NCBI RefSeq assembly: GCF_041435115.1
Contig: NZ_CP108046.1
Location: forward strand, 2,046,001 to 2,110,000
Direction: 5' to 3'
Length of the DNA: 64,000 bases
From: Streptomyces sp. NBC_00289
Lineage (GTDB): Bacteria > Actinomycetota > Actinomycetes > Streptomycetales > Streptomycetaceae
How positions within the stretch are numbered: the first letter of the stretch is position 1; each line of letters starts with the position of its first letter. A program made the position numbers and the translations under genes. Below, one piece after another: positions 48,014 to 56,338 of this stretch. Below the pieces are notes generated by a model, which saw nothing but the letters and a program-made list of their open reading frames with translations, did not search any database and was not told the DNA's origin.

Positions 48014-49867
48014 TCAGGCCGGCTGGGCCTCCGGCGTCTCCACGAGCCAGGACAGCGCGGCGCGGTCGCCGGTGCCGAGGCGGGCGTACGCGCTGTACAG
48101 GTGGTTGCCGACGGTACGGATCGACAGGGTGAGCTGTTCCGCGATCTGCCGGTTGCTCAGCCCCGCGGCGGCGAGGGTGACGATCTGCCGCTGCCGGGTG
48201 GTGAGTTCACCGAGGACCAGCCCGGACAGGGCCGGGGTGCGGGCGCCCTGGCAGCGCCGGGCCAGGGCGGCGGCGCGGGTGCGTGAGGTGCGGGCGGCGC
48301 GCGGGTCGCGGTGAGCCCGGACGGCCTGGGCGTGCGCCTCGGCGGCGAAGAGCAGGAAGCCGCGCTCCGCCAGCAGCTCCGCCGCCCGGTCCAGGGCGGG
48401 TCCGTCGGCACGGGCGAGCGCGGTGGCGTGCGCGGCGAAGACCCCCGGCAGCCGGCCGGCGGCCTTCTCGGGCGCGCCGAGTCGTACGGCGTCGTAGGGC
48501 TCGTCGCCGACCGCCGCGAGCGCCGTACCGATGTCACCGCGCGCGACCGCGAGCCAGGTGTCGGCCGCGCCGCCGACGACCCCACGAGCGGTCGCCGCTT
48601 CACCGGGTCGGGCCGTCGTGGCGTCGCCGTCCCGGGCGACCGTCCCCTCGCCGGACTGGGCGGCGGCGAGGGCGAGTTCGGTCCGGCACGGCGGGTCGTC
48701 CGCCGCGCCGCGCAGGCCCTCGCGCGCCCAGGCCGCCGCTTCCCGCAGTTCTCCCCGCAGCCGCGAGAACCGCGCGCGGACGGCCGCGTATCCGGCCGGG
48801 ACCGGCGCGCCCTCCGCCACCAGCCACTCCCCGACCGGCGTGGGCGTCGTCCGTACGTCGGCCGCCTCGATCCGCCGGGTCAGCTCGGCCTCCTCGGACT
48901 CCAGGGCGGCCTTCCACTCCTCCGGTCCGCGCGCCAGCCGCCTGGCCCGCAGGCGTCCGGCCGCCGCGCGCAACGCGGGGCCGTGCAGGGGGTGGGCAAG
49001 CCGGACGGCGCCGTGGTCCTCGACGCGGACCAGGCCGTCGGCCTCCAGGCGTTCGAGGCGGCGCAGGTCGAGGTCGTCCATGTCGAGCGGTAACGGTTCG
49101 CCGAAGGCCAGGAGTTCGAGGAGGTCACGCTCGTCGGGGTCGGTGCGGTCCAGGACCCGGGCCGCCCGTTCCCGTACGGTCGCCGTGAGCGGGAGCGGGC
49201 CGCGCCAGGCCCATTCGTCCGGGCCCGGAACGCGAACGCGGCGATCGCGTACGGCGCCCACCAGGTCGCGCAGCAACCGCAGGTCGCCCTGGCACAGGCG
49301 GTACAGGCGGTGGAAGGTCAGGGGTTCCGGTCCGGCGGCCAGCAGCTGCGCCGTCTCCTCGCGGGGCAACGGCGCGAGGGCGAGCCGCGGCAGCACCTCC
49401 CCGGTCCACAGACGGGACACCGCGCCGGGCATCGGAGCGCCGTCCGTGGCGACGACCACCAGCCGGGTGCGTCCCTGCACGGCGAGCTGGTGGACCAGGG
49501 CGGCGGACGCGTCGTCCAGCAGATGCGCGTCGTCGACCAGCAACAGCCTTACCCTGGCCAGCAGTTGGACGGCGCGGTGCAGGGAGACCGTGTCGGGCAG
49601 CAGGTGGGCGAACGCGGCGAAGGGCAGCTGCCGGGTCTCGGGCGTCCCGGCCACCCTGGCACAGTCGCCGCCGCGCAGCGCCTCCGTGACGAGCCGGGTC
49701 TTGCCGCAGCCCGCCGGGCCCGTGACCGCGATGCCGGCGTGGCCGGCACTCACCGACCGGCGGACCAGATCGAGTTCGTCCGTGCGTCCGGTGAACGGCC
49801 AGGGCAGTTCCAGGGTCTTCGCGTCCCGCTCGAAAGTCGTCACGAGAACTAGAGGCCGCCTACTCAC
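48014..49867 (-). CDS. AAA-type ATPase LuxR-family regulator
   Basis: A large transcriptional regulator of up to 617 residues in the LAL/STAND-like style. A P-loop (GPAGCGKT, residues 50-57) and Walker B (RLLLVDDAHLLDD) lie in the N-terminal NTPase. A helical middle region follows, rich in Ala, Glu and Arg. The C-terminal LuxR helix-turn-helix is LTTRQRQIVTLAAAGLSNRQ through SIRTVGNHLYSAYARLG. The start is uncertain: GTG 49867 overlaps its own AGGAG, and GTG 49843 has no SD. It is divergent from the metallopeptidase gene (73 bp) and convergent with the CHAT gene, and may regulate both. Confidence 0.88.
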   Translation of the reverse strand: MSRRPLVLVTTFERDAKTLELPWPFTGRTDELDLVRRSVSAGHAGIAVTGPAGCGKTRLVTEALRGGDCARVAGTPETRQLPFAAFAHLLPDTVSLHRAVQLLARVRLLLVDDAHLLDDASAALVHQLAVQGRTRLVVVATDGAPMPGAVSRLWTGEVLPRLALAPLPREETAQLLAAGPEPLTFHRLYRLCQGDLRLLRDLVGAVRDRRVRVPGPDEWAWRGPLPLTATVRERAARVLDRTDPDERDLLELLAFGEPLPLDMDDLDLRRLERLEADGLVRVEDHGAVRLAHPLHGPALRAAAGRLRARRLARGPEEWKAALESEEAELTRRIEAADVRTTPTPVGEWLVAEGAPVPAGYAAVRARFSRLRGELREAAAWAREGLRGAADDPPCRTELALAAAQSGEGTVARDGDATTARPGEAATARGVVGGAADTWLAVARGDIGTALAAVGDEPYDAVRLGAPEKAAGRLPGVFAAHATALARADGPALDRAAELLAERGFLLFAAEAHAQAVRAHRDPRAARTSRTRAAALARRCQGARTPALSGLVLGELTTRQRQIVTLAAAGLSNRQIAEQLTLSIRTVGNHLYSAYARLGTGDRAALSWLVETPEAQPA

Positions 49868-49939
49868 TCCTGATACAGGGCGACTTGAGTAGCCCCCGAC
49901 TCAGGCGCCCGAGGCCGCGTCGGCGGCAGTCTGAGCGTC

Positions 49940-51028
49940 ATGACCGCACGCTACTGCTCCCTCGCGCAGCAGTCGGCCCCCGTCTTCGCACCGGGGCTGA
50001 CCGCCGAGCGGATCGGTGCGCTCGTCGGGGGACGCCCGATGTGGGTCAACGGCACGGTCGTGCACTACTACTTCTTCGACGGCGACACCGACGGGTCCGT
50101 CATTCCCGTACCGGGAACCGGGCAGTCCCGGCGGGTGTCGTGGGCCGGTTCAAAGAAGCAACAGGACGTGGTGCGCGAGTGCTTCCAGGAGTGGCAGGAC
50201 CTCGGCATCGGACTGTCGTTCGTCGAGGTCGCCGACCGCTCGGAGGCGGAACTGCGCGTCGGGTTCCAGCTCGGCGACGGATCGTGGTCGACCGTGGGCA
50301 AGGACGCGCTCCAGGTCGGTCTGCACGACCGCACCATGAACTTCGGCTGGGACCTGACCGCGCCCGGGGAGCGTGGGACGGCCCTGCACGAGATCGGGCA
50401 CGCGCTCGGTCTGCTGCACGAGCACCAGAGCCCGTTCGCGGGCATCCACTGGGACGACGAGGCCGTGTACGCCGATCTGTCGGGCCCGCCGAACTTCTGG
50501 GGCCGGGACAGGACCTGGTTCAACATCCTGCGCAAGCTCGACCCGGACGAGGTCAACGGCTCCGTCTGGGATCCGCAGTCCATCATGGAGTACCCCTTCA
50601 CGGCGGGACTGATCCTGGAGCCGGAGCAGTACCACTCGGGCCTCAACCCGCCCGGCACCCTCTCCCCCGCCGACAAGGAGTACGTCCTGCGCTGGTATCC
50701 GCCGGCCGGGCCCACCCGTCGGCCGACCGCGCTGGTGCCCTTCCGTTCGGCGCCGGTCGTGCTCGGCGCGGGCGAACAGGCCGACTTCACGGTGGAGCCG
50801 CCGGAGACCCGCGAGTACACCGTGGGCACCTTCGGCGACAACGACGCCGTCGTCGTGGTCTTCGAGGAGCGGGACGGGGAACCCCGCTACCTCGCCGGTG
50901 AGGACGACGGGGGAACCCCGCACAACGCCACCGTAAGGGCCCGTCTCGTCAAGGGCCGCCGCTACTTCGTCCGTGTGCGCCTGTACTCCACGTGGGGTTC
51001 GGGGGAAACCGCGGTCATGTGCTGGTGA
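49940..51028 (+). CDS. Astacin/matrixin-like zinc metalloprotease without signal peptide
   Basis: A 362-residue metzincin. The zinc motif is HEIGHALGLLHEH (His150, His154, His160, Glu151 catalytic, Glu161 as in astacins). The Met-turn is in QSIMEYPFTAGL. The upstream strand AELRVGFQLGDGSWSTVGKD is typical of M12A/M10 proteases. About 100 C-terminal residues form a beta domain resembling pre-peptidase C-terminal modules (EQADFTVEPPETREYTVGTF). The N-terminus MTARYCSLAQQSAPVFAPGL shows no signal peptide, so it may stay in the cell. The SD at ATG 49940 is weak. Confidence 0.9.
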   Translation: MTARYCSLAQQSAPVFAPGLTAERIGALVGGRPMWVNGTVVHYYFFDGDTDGSVIPVPGTGQSRRVSWAGSKKQQDVVRECFQEWQDLGIGLSFVEVADRSEAELRVGFQLGDGSWSTVGKDALQVGLHDRTMNFGWDLTAPGERGTALHEIGHALGLLHEHQSPFAGIHWDDEAVYADLSGPPNFWGRDRTWFNILRKLDPDEVNGSVWDPQSIMEYPFTAGLILEPEQYHSGLNPPGTLSPADKEYVLRWYPPAGPTRRPTALVPFRSAPVVLGAGEQADFTVEPPETREYTVGTFGDNDAVVVVFEERDGEPRYLAGEDDGGTPHNATVRARLVKGRRYFVRVRLYSTWGSGETAVMCW

Positions 51029-51083
51029 CAGCACGAGTCAGCCGCACACGGGCGGACGGACCACCGTCCGGCACCGGGGGAGC

Positions 51084-51125
51084 GGCCGGGGACGTCACCT
51101 TCGGGGGAGGGTGACGTCCCCGGCC
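51084..51125. terminator. Bidirectional terminator between metalloprotease and flavin monooxygenase genes
   Basis: GGCCGGGGACGTCACC at 51084-51099 pairs perfectly over 16 bp with GGTGACGTCCCCGGCC at 51110-51125, with a 10-base loop. It separates two convergent units and marks the end of the long sulfur operon. Confidence 0.85.
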
Positions 51126-51177
51126 ACGCCACTCCCCCGCCGGGCTCTCGTACGACAGGCCGGTGGCGACCCGGGCG

Positions 51178-52329
51178 TCAGCCAGACCGGGCGGAGTGAC
51201 CCCTGCGGCGCCACTCCTCCGCGAGGAGTTCGTACGAACGGACCCGGGCCGCGTGCCCGTGGGTGATCGTCGTGATGAGCAACTCGTCGGCCTGCGTGGC
51301 CTCCTGAAGCTGCTCCAACCGGTCGGCGACCCTGGCCGGGGAGCCGACGAACTGGGTGTCCAGGCGGTCCTGGACCAGCGCCCGGTCCTGCTCGTTCCAC
51401 ACGTGGGCGCGTGCCTCGTCCGGCGTCGGGAACTCGATGGCTCCCTCGGCCGTGCGGATGCTGCGGACCCACGGGCCGTAGCCGGTGGCGAGTTCGCGGG
51501 CGGTGTCGTCGTCCTCGGCGACGACGACGTCGGCCGACACACTGACATGCGGCTTGTCGAGGAACTCGGAGGGCTGGAAGAACGCCCGGTAGCCGTCCAC
51601 CGCCTCCAGGACCGTGGCCGGGCTGACGTGGTAGTTCGCCGCGAAGCGCAGGCCACGGGCGCCGGCCGTCTCGGCGCTCTCGCCCCCGCTGCTGCCCAGG
51701 ATCCACAGCTCGACGTCGGCTCCCTCCCCCGGTACGACGTGCGCCTCCTCGCCCTCCGGGGAGCGATAGGTGCCGGCCAGCAGGGCGAGGATGTCGTCGA
51801 TCTGCTCGGCGTAGTCCTGGGACTGGGCGCCCGGCAGCAGAAGCAGCCGGCGCTGCAGCGCGATCCGGGGCGAGCCGAGCAGGTGCTCGAAGGAGAAGCG
51901 GGGCGGGATGCGCAGACCGTTGGGTGCGCGGCCGTCCACGACGGGCGTCGCCGTCGGCGGCGCCGCCGTGGCCGTCGCCCCGGGTGGGCGGCCGCCGGAG
52001 CGGCCGAGGCCGAGGTCGAGTCGGCCCGGGTGCAGCGCGTCGACCAGGCCGAACTCCTCGACCGTGGACAGCGCGGTGCGGTGGCCGAGTTGTACGGCCC
52101 CGGAGCCGAGCCTGATGGTGGAGGTGGCGGCGGCGGTGAGGGCCAGGACGACCGCGGGGGACGTGCCCGCGACGCCGGGGTTGAGATGGTGTTCGGCGAA
52201 CCAGTAGCGGGCGTATCCGAAGCTCTCGGCCCGCTGCGCCAGGTCGATGGAGTTGCGCAGCGCGTCGGCCGCGGTGGCACCGGACGCGATCGGGACCAGG
52301 TCGAGGACGCCGAGCGGGATCTCAGACAT
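51178..52329 (-). CDS. Luciferase-like (LLM) flavin-dependent monooxygenase 1
   Basis: A 383-residue protein of the bacterial-luciferase (MsnO8-like) class. ARYWFAEHHLNPGVAGTSPA is the diagnostic N-terminal block, and IRLGSGAVQLGHRTALSTVEEFG and GRSGGRPPG complete the flavin-site region. A Pro/Thr/Ala-rich insert follows. It is expected to use reduced FMN and O2 on a small organic substrate. ATG 52329 has GAGGAG seven bases upstream and overlaps the preceding gene by 8 bp. It is the last gene of the sulfur operon, so an organosulfur substrate is plausible by context only. Confidence 0.9.
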   Translation of the reverse strand: MSEIPLGVLDLVPIASGATAADALRNSIDLAQRAESFGYARYWFAEHHLNPGVAGTSPAVVLALTAAATSTIRLGSGAVQLGHRTALSTVEEFGLVDALHPGRLDLGLGRSGGRPPGATATAAPPTATPVVDGRAPNGLRIPPRFSFEHLLGSPRIALQRRLLLLPGAQSQDYAEQIDDILALLAGTYRSPEGEEAHVVPGEGADVELWILGSSGGESAETAGARGLRFAANYHVSPATVLEAVDGYRAFFQPSEFLDKPHVSVSADVVVAEDDDTARELATGYGPWVRSIRTAEGAIEFPTPDEARAHVWNEQDRALVQDRLDTQFVGSPARVADRLEQLQEATQADELLITTITHGHAARVRSYELLAEEWRRRGHSARSG

Positions 52330-53413
52330 GGGCGGGCTCCTCGGCCGGCGAGGTCGCCGGGAGCACCGGCCCCCACGCGAAGGGCGGATCGGGTATCTCG
52401 CGGCGCAGGACCGGCGCGACCGCGGACTGGAAGAGCTCCAGCGAGTCGCGGTGCCGGGTGTCCGTCAGTCCGCCCGCGTCGGCGTGCAGATGCAGCACGG
52501 TGTGCCCGAACTGCTCGTGGTAGCGGTGCACCTTGTCGATGATCTGCTGCGGGCTGCCGACGAGCGCCGAGCTGCGCTCGACGAAGTCCTCCAGGGTGGC
52601 GAAGACGGGTTCCAGGCCCAGCCGTTTCTGGAAGGCCAGGTTGCCTTCGAACACCGGCCGGTAGGCGGCCAGCGCCTCCTGTGACGTCGGGGCCGCGTAC
52701 AGACCCGCGGTGCCGGCTCCGACGGCGATGTCCGCCGGGTCGTGGCCGTAGTGCTCCCAGCGCTCGCGGTAGTGGCGGATCAACTCGGCGTACGGCTCGA
52801 TGGGGTTGGTGACGTTCGCGGAGAACAGCGGGTCGCCGTAGCGGGCGGCGAGGTCGACCGACTCCTTGCTGGTGGCACTGCCGTGCCAGACCCGGACGGG
52901 CTGCTGCAACGGCCGCGGCCACACCTCGGCGTCGGTGAGCTCGGGACGGAAGCGGGTCCGGGCGGTGACCTTGTCCTGCCTCCAGATCTGCCGGAACACC
53001 TCGTAGCTCTCGGCGTTGCGCTCCCACTGGTCCTCGGGCGTGACGTCGAACAGGTCGCGCTGGGCGGCGCCGTTGCCCTTGCCGATGATCAGCTCAAGGC
53101 GTCCGTCGGAGAGATGGTCGAGGGTGGCGTAGTCCTCGTAGGCGCGCACCGGGTCGAGGAGGCTCAGCGTGGTCACGGCGGTGAACAGGCGGATGCGGCG
53201 GGTGAGCGCGGCGATGTGGCTGAGGACGACCGGCGGCGAGGAGGAGATGAACGGCCGCTCGTGCCGCTCCCCCACCCCGAATCCGTCGAAGCCCAACTCC
53301 TCGGCGAGCACCGCGTTGTCCAGGACCTCGCGGAAGCGCTCGTGCGTCGGCTTCCGTACGCCGGTCACCGGGTCCGGGGCGTGCACGATCAGGGTGATCG
53401 CGAGGAACCTCAC
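52322..53413 (-). CDS. Luciferase-like (LLM) flavin-dependent monooxygenase 2
   Basis: A 363-residue LLM-class enzyme. GFDGFGVGERHERPFISSSP is the family signature, followed by FTAVTTLSLLDPVRAYEDYA, DHLSDGRLELIIGKGN and WHGSATSKESVDLAARYGD. The GTG start at 53413 overlaps the stop of the previous gene as GTGA, and its stop overlaps the next start by 8 bp, so translation is coupled. It lacks its own flavin reductase in the operon. The predicted role is oxidative desulfurisation or a related oxidation. Confidence 0.92.
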   Translation of the reverse strand: MRFLAITLIVHAPDPVTGVRKPTHERFREVLDNAVLAEELGFDGFGVGERHERPFISSSPPVVLSHIAALTRRIRLFTAVTTLSLLDPVRAYEDYATLDHLSDGRLELIIGKGNGAAQRDLFDVTPEDQWERNAESYEVFRQIWRQDKVTARTRFRPELTDAEVWPRPLQQPVRVWHGSATSKESVDLAARYGDPLFSANVTNPIEPYAELIRHYRERWEHYGHDPADIAVGAGTAGLYAAPTSQEALAAYRPVFEGNLAFQKRLGLEPVFATLEDFVERSSALVGSPQQIIDKVHRYHEQFGHTVLHLHADAGGLTDTRHRDSLELFQSAVAPVLRREIPDPPFAWGPVLPATSPAEEPAHV

Positions 53414-54783
53414 GAGGCCGCCCGCTCTTCGGCCACGGCGTCCGGGTGGGCGAGGCCCAGGTGGTCGCGCAGGGTGGGGCCCTCGTACTCGGTACGGAAG
53501 ACGCCCTGCTCCTGGAGCAGCGGGACGACCTTGTCGGCGAAACCGTCGAGGCCGCCCGGGGTGATGTGCGGGACGAGGATGAAGCCGTCGCTCGCGTCGG
53601 CCTGTACGTAGTCGTTGATGGTCTTCGCGACGGTGGCCGGGGAGCCGACGAAGTTCTGCCGGTTGCCCGTCTCGATGACCAGGTCACGGATCGACCAGTT
53701 GTTGGCCGCCGCCCGCTCGCGCCACTCGCGCGCGACGGCCAGCGGGTCCCGGTACATCCGCACCTGGGCGCGGCCACGGGCGATGTGGTGCTCGCCGAGG
53801 TCCGGGTCGATGTCCGGCAGCGGGCCTTCCGGGTCGTACGAGGAGAGGTCCCGGTTCCAGACGAACTCCAGGTGCTTGATGGCCGTGGCGCCGCTGACCT
53901 GCCGGCGGCGCACCTCCCTGGCCAGCTCCTCGGCCTCGGCGTCGGTGTCGCCCAGCACGAAGCTCGCGGCGGGAAGGATCTTCAGCTGGTCGTGGCCGCG
54001 GCCGTACTTGGCGAGGCGGCTCTTGACGTCCGTGTAGAACTCCTGGCCCTCCTTGAGGGTGGCGTACCGGCTGAAGATCGCGTCGGCGCCGGAGGCGGCG
54101 AACTCGCGGCCCTCGTCGGAGTCGCCGGCCTGGAAGATGACCGGGCGGCCCTGCGGGGAGCGCGGGACGTTGAACCGGCCCTCGATGTCGAAGTGTTGCC
54201 CCTGGTGCACGAAGGCGCCGGCCTTGGCGTCGCTCAGGAAGGTGCCGGAGGCCTGGTCGGCGAGGATCTCGTCGCCGTGCCAGGAGTCGAAGAGCTCGTG
54301 GGTGGTGGCCAGGAACTCCTTGGCGCGGGAGTAGCGCTCGTCCTGCGGCAGGAAGCCGCCACGGCGGAAGTTCTCGCCGGTGAAGGCGTCCCAGGAGGTG
54401 ACGACGTTCCAGGCGGCGCGGCCGCCGGAGAGGTGGTCGAGGCTGGCGAACTGGCGGGCGACCTCGTAGGGCTCGTTGAAGGTGGAGTTGATGGTGCCGG
54501 TCAGGCCGAGGTGGTCGGTGACGGCGGCGAGGGCGGCGAGGACGGTGAAGGTGTCGGGGCGGCCGACGACGTCCAGGTCGTAGATCTTGCCGCCCTGTTC
54601 GCGCAGCCGGAGTCCCTCGGCGAGGAACAGGAAGTCGAACCTGGCGCGTTCGGCGGTCCGCGCGAAGTGCGCGAAGGAGCTGAACTCGATGTGGCTGCCG
54701 GCCGCGGGGTCGCTCCACACGGTGGTGTTGTTGACGCCCGGGAAGTGGGCGGCCAGATGGATCTGCTTCAGCGGCTTGCTCAT
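53410..54783 (-). CDS. NtaA/DmoA/SnaA-type FMN-dependent monooxygenase
   Basis: A 457-residue member of the nitrilotriacetate/dimethyl-sulfide monooxygenase group of flavin enzymes. Landmarks are IHLAAHFPGVNNTTVW, ARFDFLFLAEGLRL, TGTINSTFNEPYEVARQFAS, SGGRAAWNVVTSWDAFTGEN and the late block RPVIFQAGDSDEGREFAA. The family oxidises compounds such as dimethyl sulfide or nitrilotriacetate with FMNH2 supplied by a reductase. ATG 54783 has AAGGA about 10 bases upstream; the open frame continues to 56046 in this phase, but that part covers the next gene in another frame. Confidence 0.93.
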   Translation of the reverse strand: MSKPLKQIHLAAHFPGVNNTTVWSDPAAGSHIEFSSFAHFARTAERARFDFLFLAEGLRLREQGGKIYDLDVVGRPDTFTVLAALAAVTDHLGLTGTINSTFNEPYEVARQFASLDHLSGGRAAWNVVTSWDAFTGENFRRGGFLPQDERYSRAKEFLATTHELFDSWHGDEILADQASGTFLSDAKAGAFVHQGQHFDIEGRFNVPRSPQGRPVIFQAGDSDEGREFAASGADAIFSRYATLKEGQEFYTDVKSRLAKYGRGHDQLKILPAASFVLGDTDAEAEELAREVRRRQVSGATAIKHLEFVWNRDLSSYDPEGPLPDIDPDLGEHHIARGRAQVRMYRDPLAVAREWRERAAANNWSIRDLVIETGNRQNFVGSPATVAKTINDYVQADASDGFILVPHITPGGLDGFADKVVPLLQEQGVFRTEYEGPTLRDHLGLAHPDAVAEERAAS

Positions 54784-54803
54784 GGGTCTGCGGTCCTTCC
54801 GGC

Positions 54804-56000
54804 TCAGGCGGTGGCGTAGCGGCTGGCGGGGCGGGTCAGGCCCAGCAGTCCGCGCAGGGTGTCGGCCTCGTACGTGCGGCGGAAGGCGTCGCGGCGCTGG
54901 AGTTCCGGGACGAGGCCCCGGGTGATGGCCGGGAGGTCGTGGCCGTGCACGGCGGGGCGCAGCCGGAAGCCGGTGAGACCGGCAGCTCGCAACTCCTCCA
55001 GCAGGTCCGCGAGTTGGGCCGGGGTGCCGGTGAAGATCCGGGCGTCGCTGCGGTACTCCTCGCCGGCCAGGGTGTCGAGGCGGTCGCGGCGGGCGGCGGC
55101 CTCGGCCGGGTCGTCGTCGAGGAAGACCACCAGATCGCCGAAGACGTGCACCGGCTCGGCGGCACGTCCGGCCGCCTCCTGTTCGGCGCGGATCTCCGCG
55201 ACGATCGCGCGGGCCTGGCCGGCGTCGTGCGGGGTGACGTATCCGATGTCGGCCTGGCGGGCCACCAGCCGGTACGGCACGGTCCGATGGGCGAGGGCGC
55301 TGACGACCGGCTGGCCCTGCGGCGGCCGGGGTGTGATCGACGGGCCCTTCACGCTGAAGTGGCCGCCCTCGAAGTCGATGTAGTGCAGCTTGTCGCGGTC
55401 GATGAAGCGGCCCGTGGTGACGTCCCGGATCTCCGCGTCGTCCTCCCAGCTGTCCCAGAGCCTGCGCACGGCCTCCACGTAGTCGGCGGCCTCGTCGAAG
55501 AGGTCGGTGACCAGCTCCTGGGCGTCGGGGCTGTCGAAGGCCTCGATGCGGGGGATCGTGCGCCGGCCGAAGTGGGCGGCCTCGTTGGAGCGCGCGGTGA
55601 TCTGCACCCGCAGGCCGGCCCGGCCGGTGCTCACATAGTCGAGGGTGGCGATCGCCTTGGAGATGTGGAACGGCTCCGTGTGTGTGGCCACCACGGTCGG
55701 GACGAAACCTATGTGCCGGGTCAGCGGCGCGATGCGTGCGGCGAGCAGTACGGCATCGAGACGGCCGCGGACCTGGTCGGTGCGGTCGTCCGGCTCGAGG
55801 AGGTGCGAGGACTGCAGACCGAGGCCGTCCTCGAAGGTCACGAAGTCGAGCAGGCCGCGCTCTGCCTCGGCGACCAGGCCGGCCCAGTGGCCGGCGGTGA
55901 ACAGGTCCTGGGGCCGGGACACGGGCTCCCGCCAGGAGGCGGGGTGCCAGCCGGTGCCGTCGAGGGCGACGGCGAGATGCAGCGAAGGAGAAGGGGACAC
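54804..56000 (-). CDS. Luciferase-like (LLM) flavin-dependent monooxygenase 3
   Basis: A 398-residue LLM-class oxidoreductase related to the NtaA/SnaA side of the family. LHLAVALDGTGWHPASWR is typical of that group, and FVTFEDGLGLQSS, TLDYVSTGRAGLRVQITARS and FSVKGPSITPRPPQGQPVV follow in order. The GTG start at 56000 has AGGAAGG nine bases upstream. It is the first monooxygenase after the internal leader peptide and attenuator-like hairpin, so its expression should respond to cysteine supply. Confidence 0.92.
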   Translation of the reverse strand: MSPSPSLHLAVALDGTGWHPASWREPVSRPQDLFTAGHWAGLVAEAERGLLDFVTFEDGLGLQSSHLLEPDDRTDQVRGRLDAVLLAARIAPLTRHIGFVPTVVATHTEPFHISKAIATLDYVSTGRAGLRVQITARSNEAAHFGRRTIPRIEAFDSPDAQELVTDLFDEAADYVEAVRRLWDSWEDDAEIRDVTTGRFIDRDKLHYIDFEGGHFSVKGPSITPRPPQGQPVVSALAHRTVPYRLVARQADIGYVTPHDAGQARAIVAEIRAEQEAAGRAAEPVHVFGDLVVFLDDDPAEAAARRDRLDTLAGEEYRSDARIFTGTPAQLADLLEELRAAGLTGFRLRPAVHGHDLPAITRGLVPELQRRDAFRRTYEADTLRGLLGLTRPASRYATA

Positions 56001-56035
56001 GAGTGGGTGCCTTCCTGGAGGTCCGTACGAGAGCG

Positions 56036-56061
56036 CCGGCCCTCACGGGGAGGGGGGCCGG
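56036..56061 (-). terminator. Attenuator-like hairpin after internal leader peptide
   Basis: On the minus strand CCGGCCC (56061-56055) pairs with GGGCCGG (56042-56036) around a 12-base loop. It starts 16 bases after the leader-peptide stop and ends 36 bases before the first monooxygenase start. This position suits a translation-controlled terminator or SD-masking hairpin. Confidence 0.5.
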
Positions 56062-56076
56062 GCATGGGCAACGGGG

Positions 56077-56163
56077 TCAGGAGCAACAGAGCGCGCCGGC
56101 CACACGCTGGAGGTCGATGTGCGGCCGGGAGTGGAGGTGGACGGACCGCAGTACGCGTGCCAT
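56077..56163 (-). CDS. Cysteine leader peptide 2 (28 aa) ahead of the monooxygenase genes
   Basis: A 28-codon frame starting at ATG 56163 with GGAGG eight bases upstream. It ends RPHIDLQRVAGALCCS, matching the HxDLQRV-x-A-[IL]-C signature of Streptomyces sulfur-operon leader peptides. Two consecutive cysteine codons just before the stop would stall ribosomes when Cys-tRNA is short. It lies between the binding-protein gene and the first flavin monooxygenase gene. Regulation by cysteine starvation is inferred from position and family knowledge. Confidence 0.85.
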   Translation of the reverse strand: MARVLRSVHLHSRPHIDLQRVAGALCCS

Positions 56164-56338
56164 GTCCGTCACCTCCGTGCGTCGGGCCCGGTGGGCCGTG
56201 CGGGCCCGCGTCGAGCGCGTCTCGTCCCTCGTCACAACGGTCCCGGCGCGCCGTCTGTTCCGGGTCTGCGGACCCGGACGACGGTCGAGCGGCGGCGCGG
56301 GGTGGGGCCGGTCGACTCGTACGTCCGGATCGCGGTGA

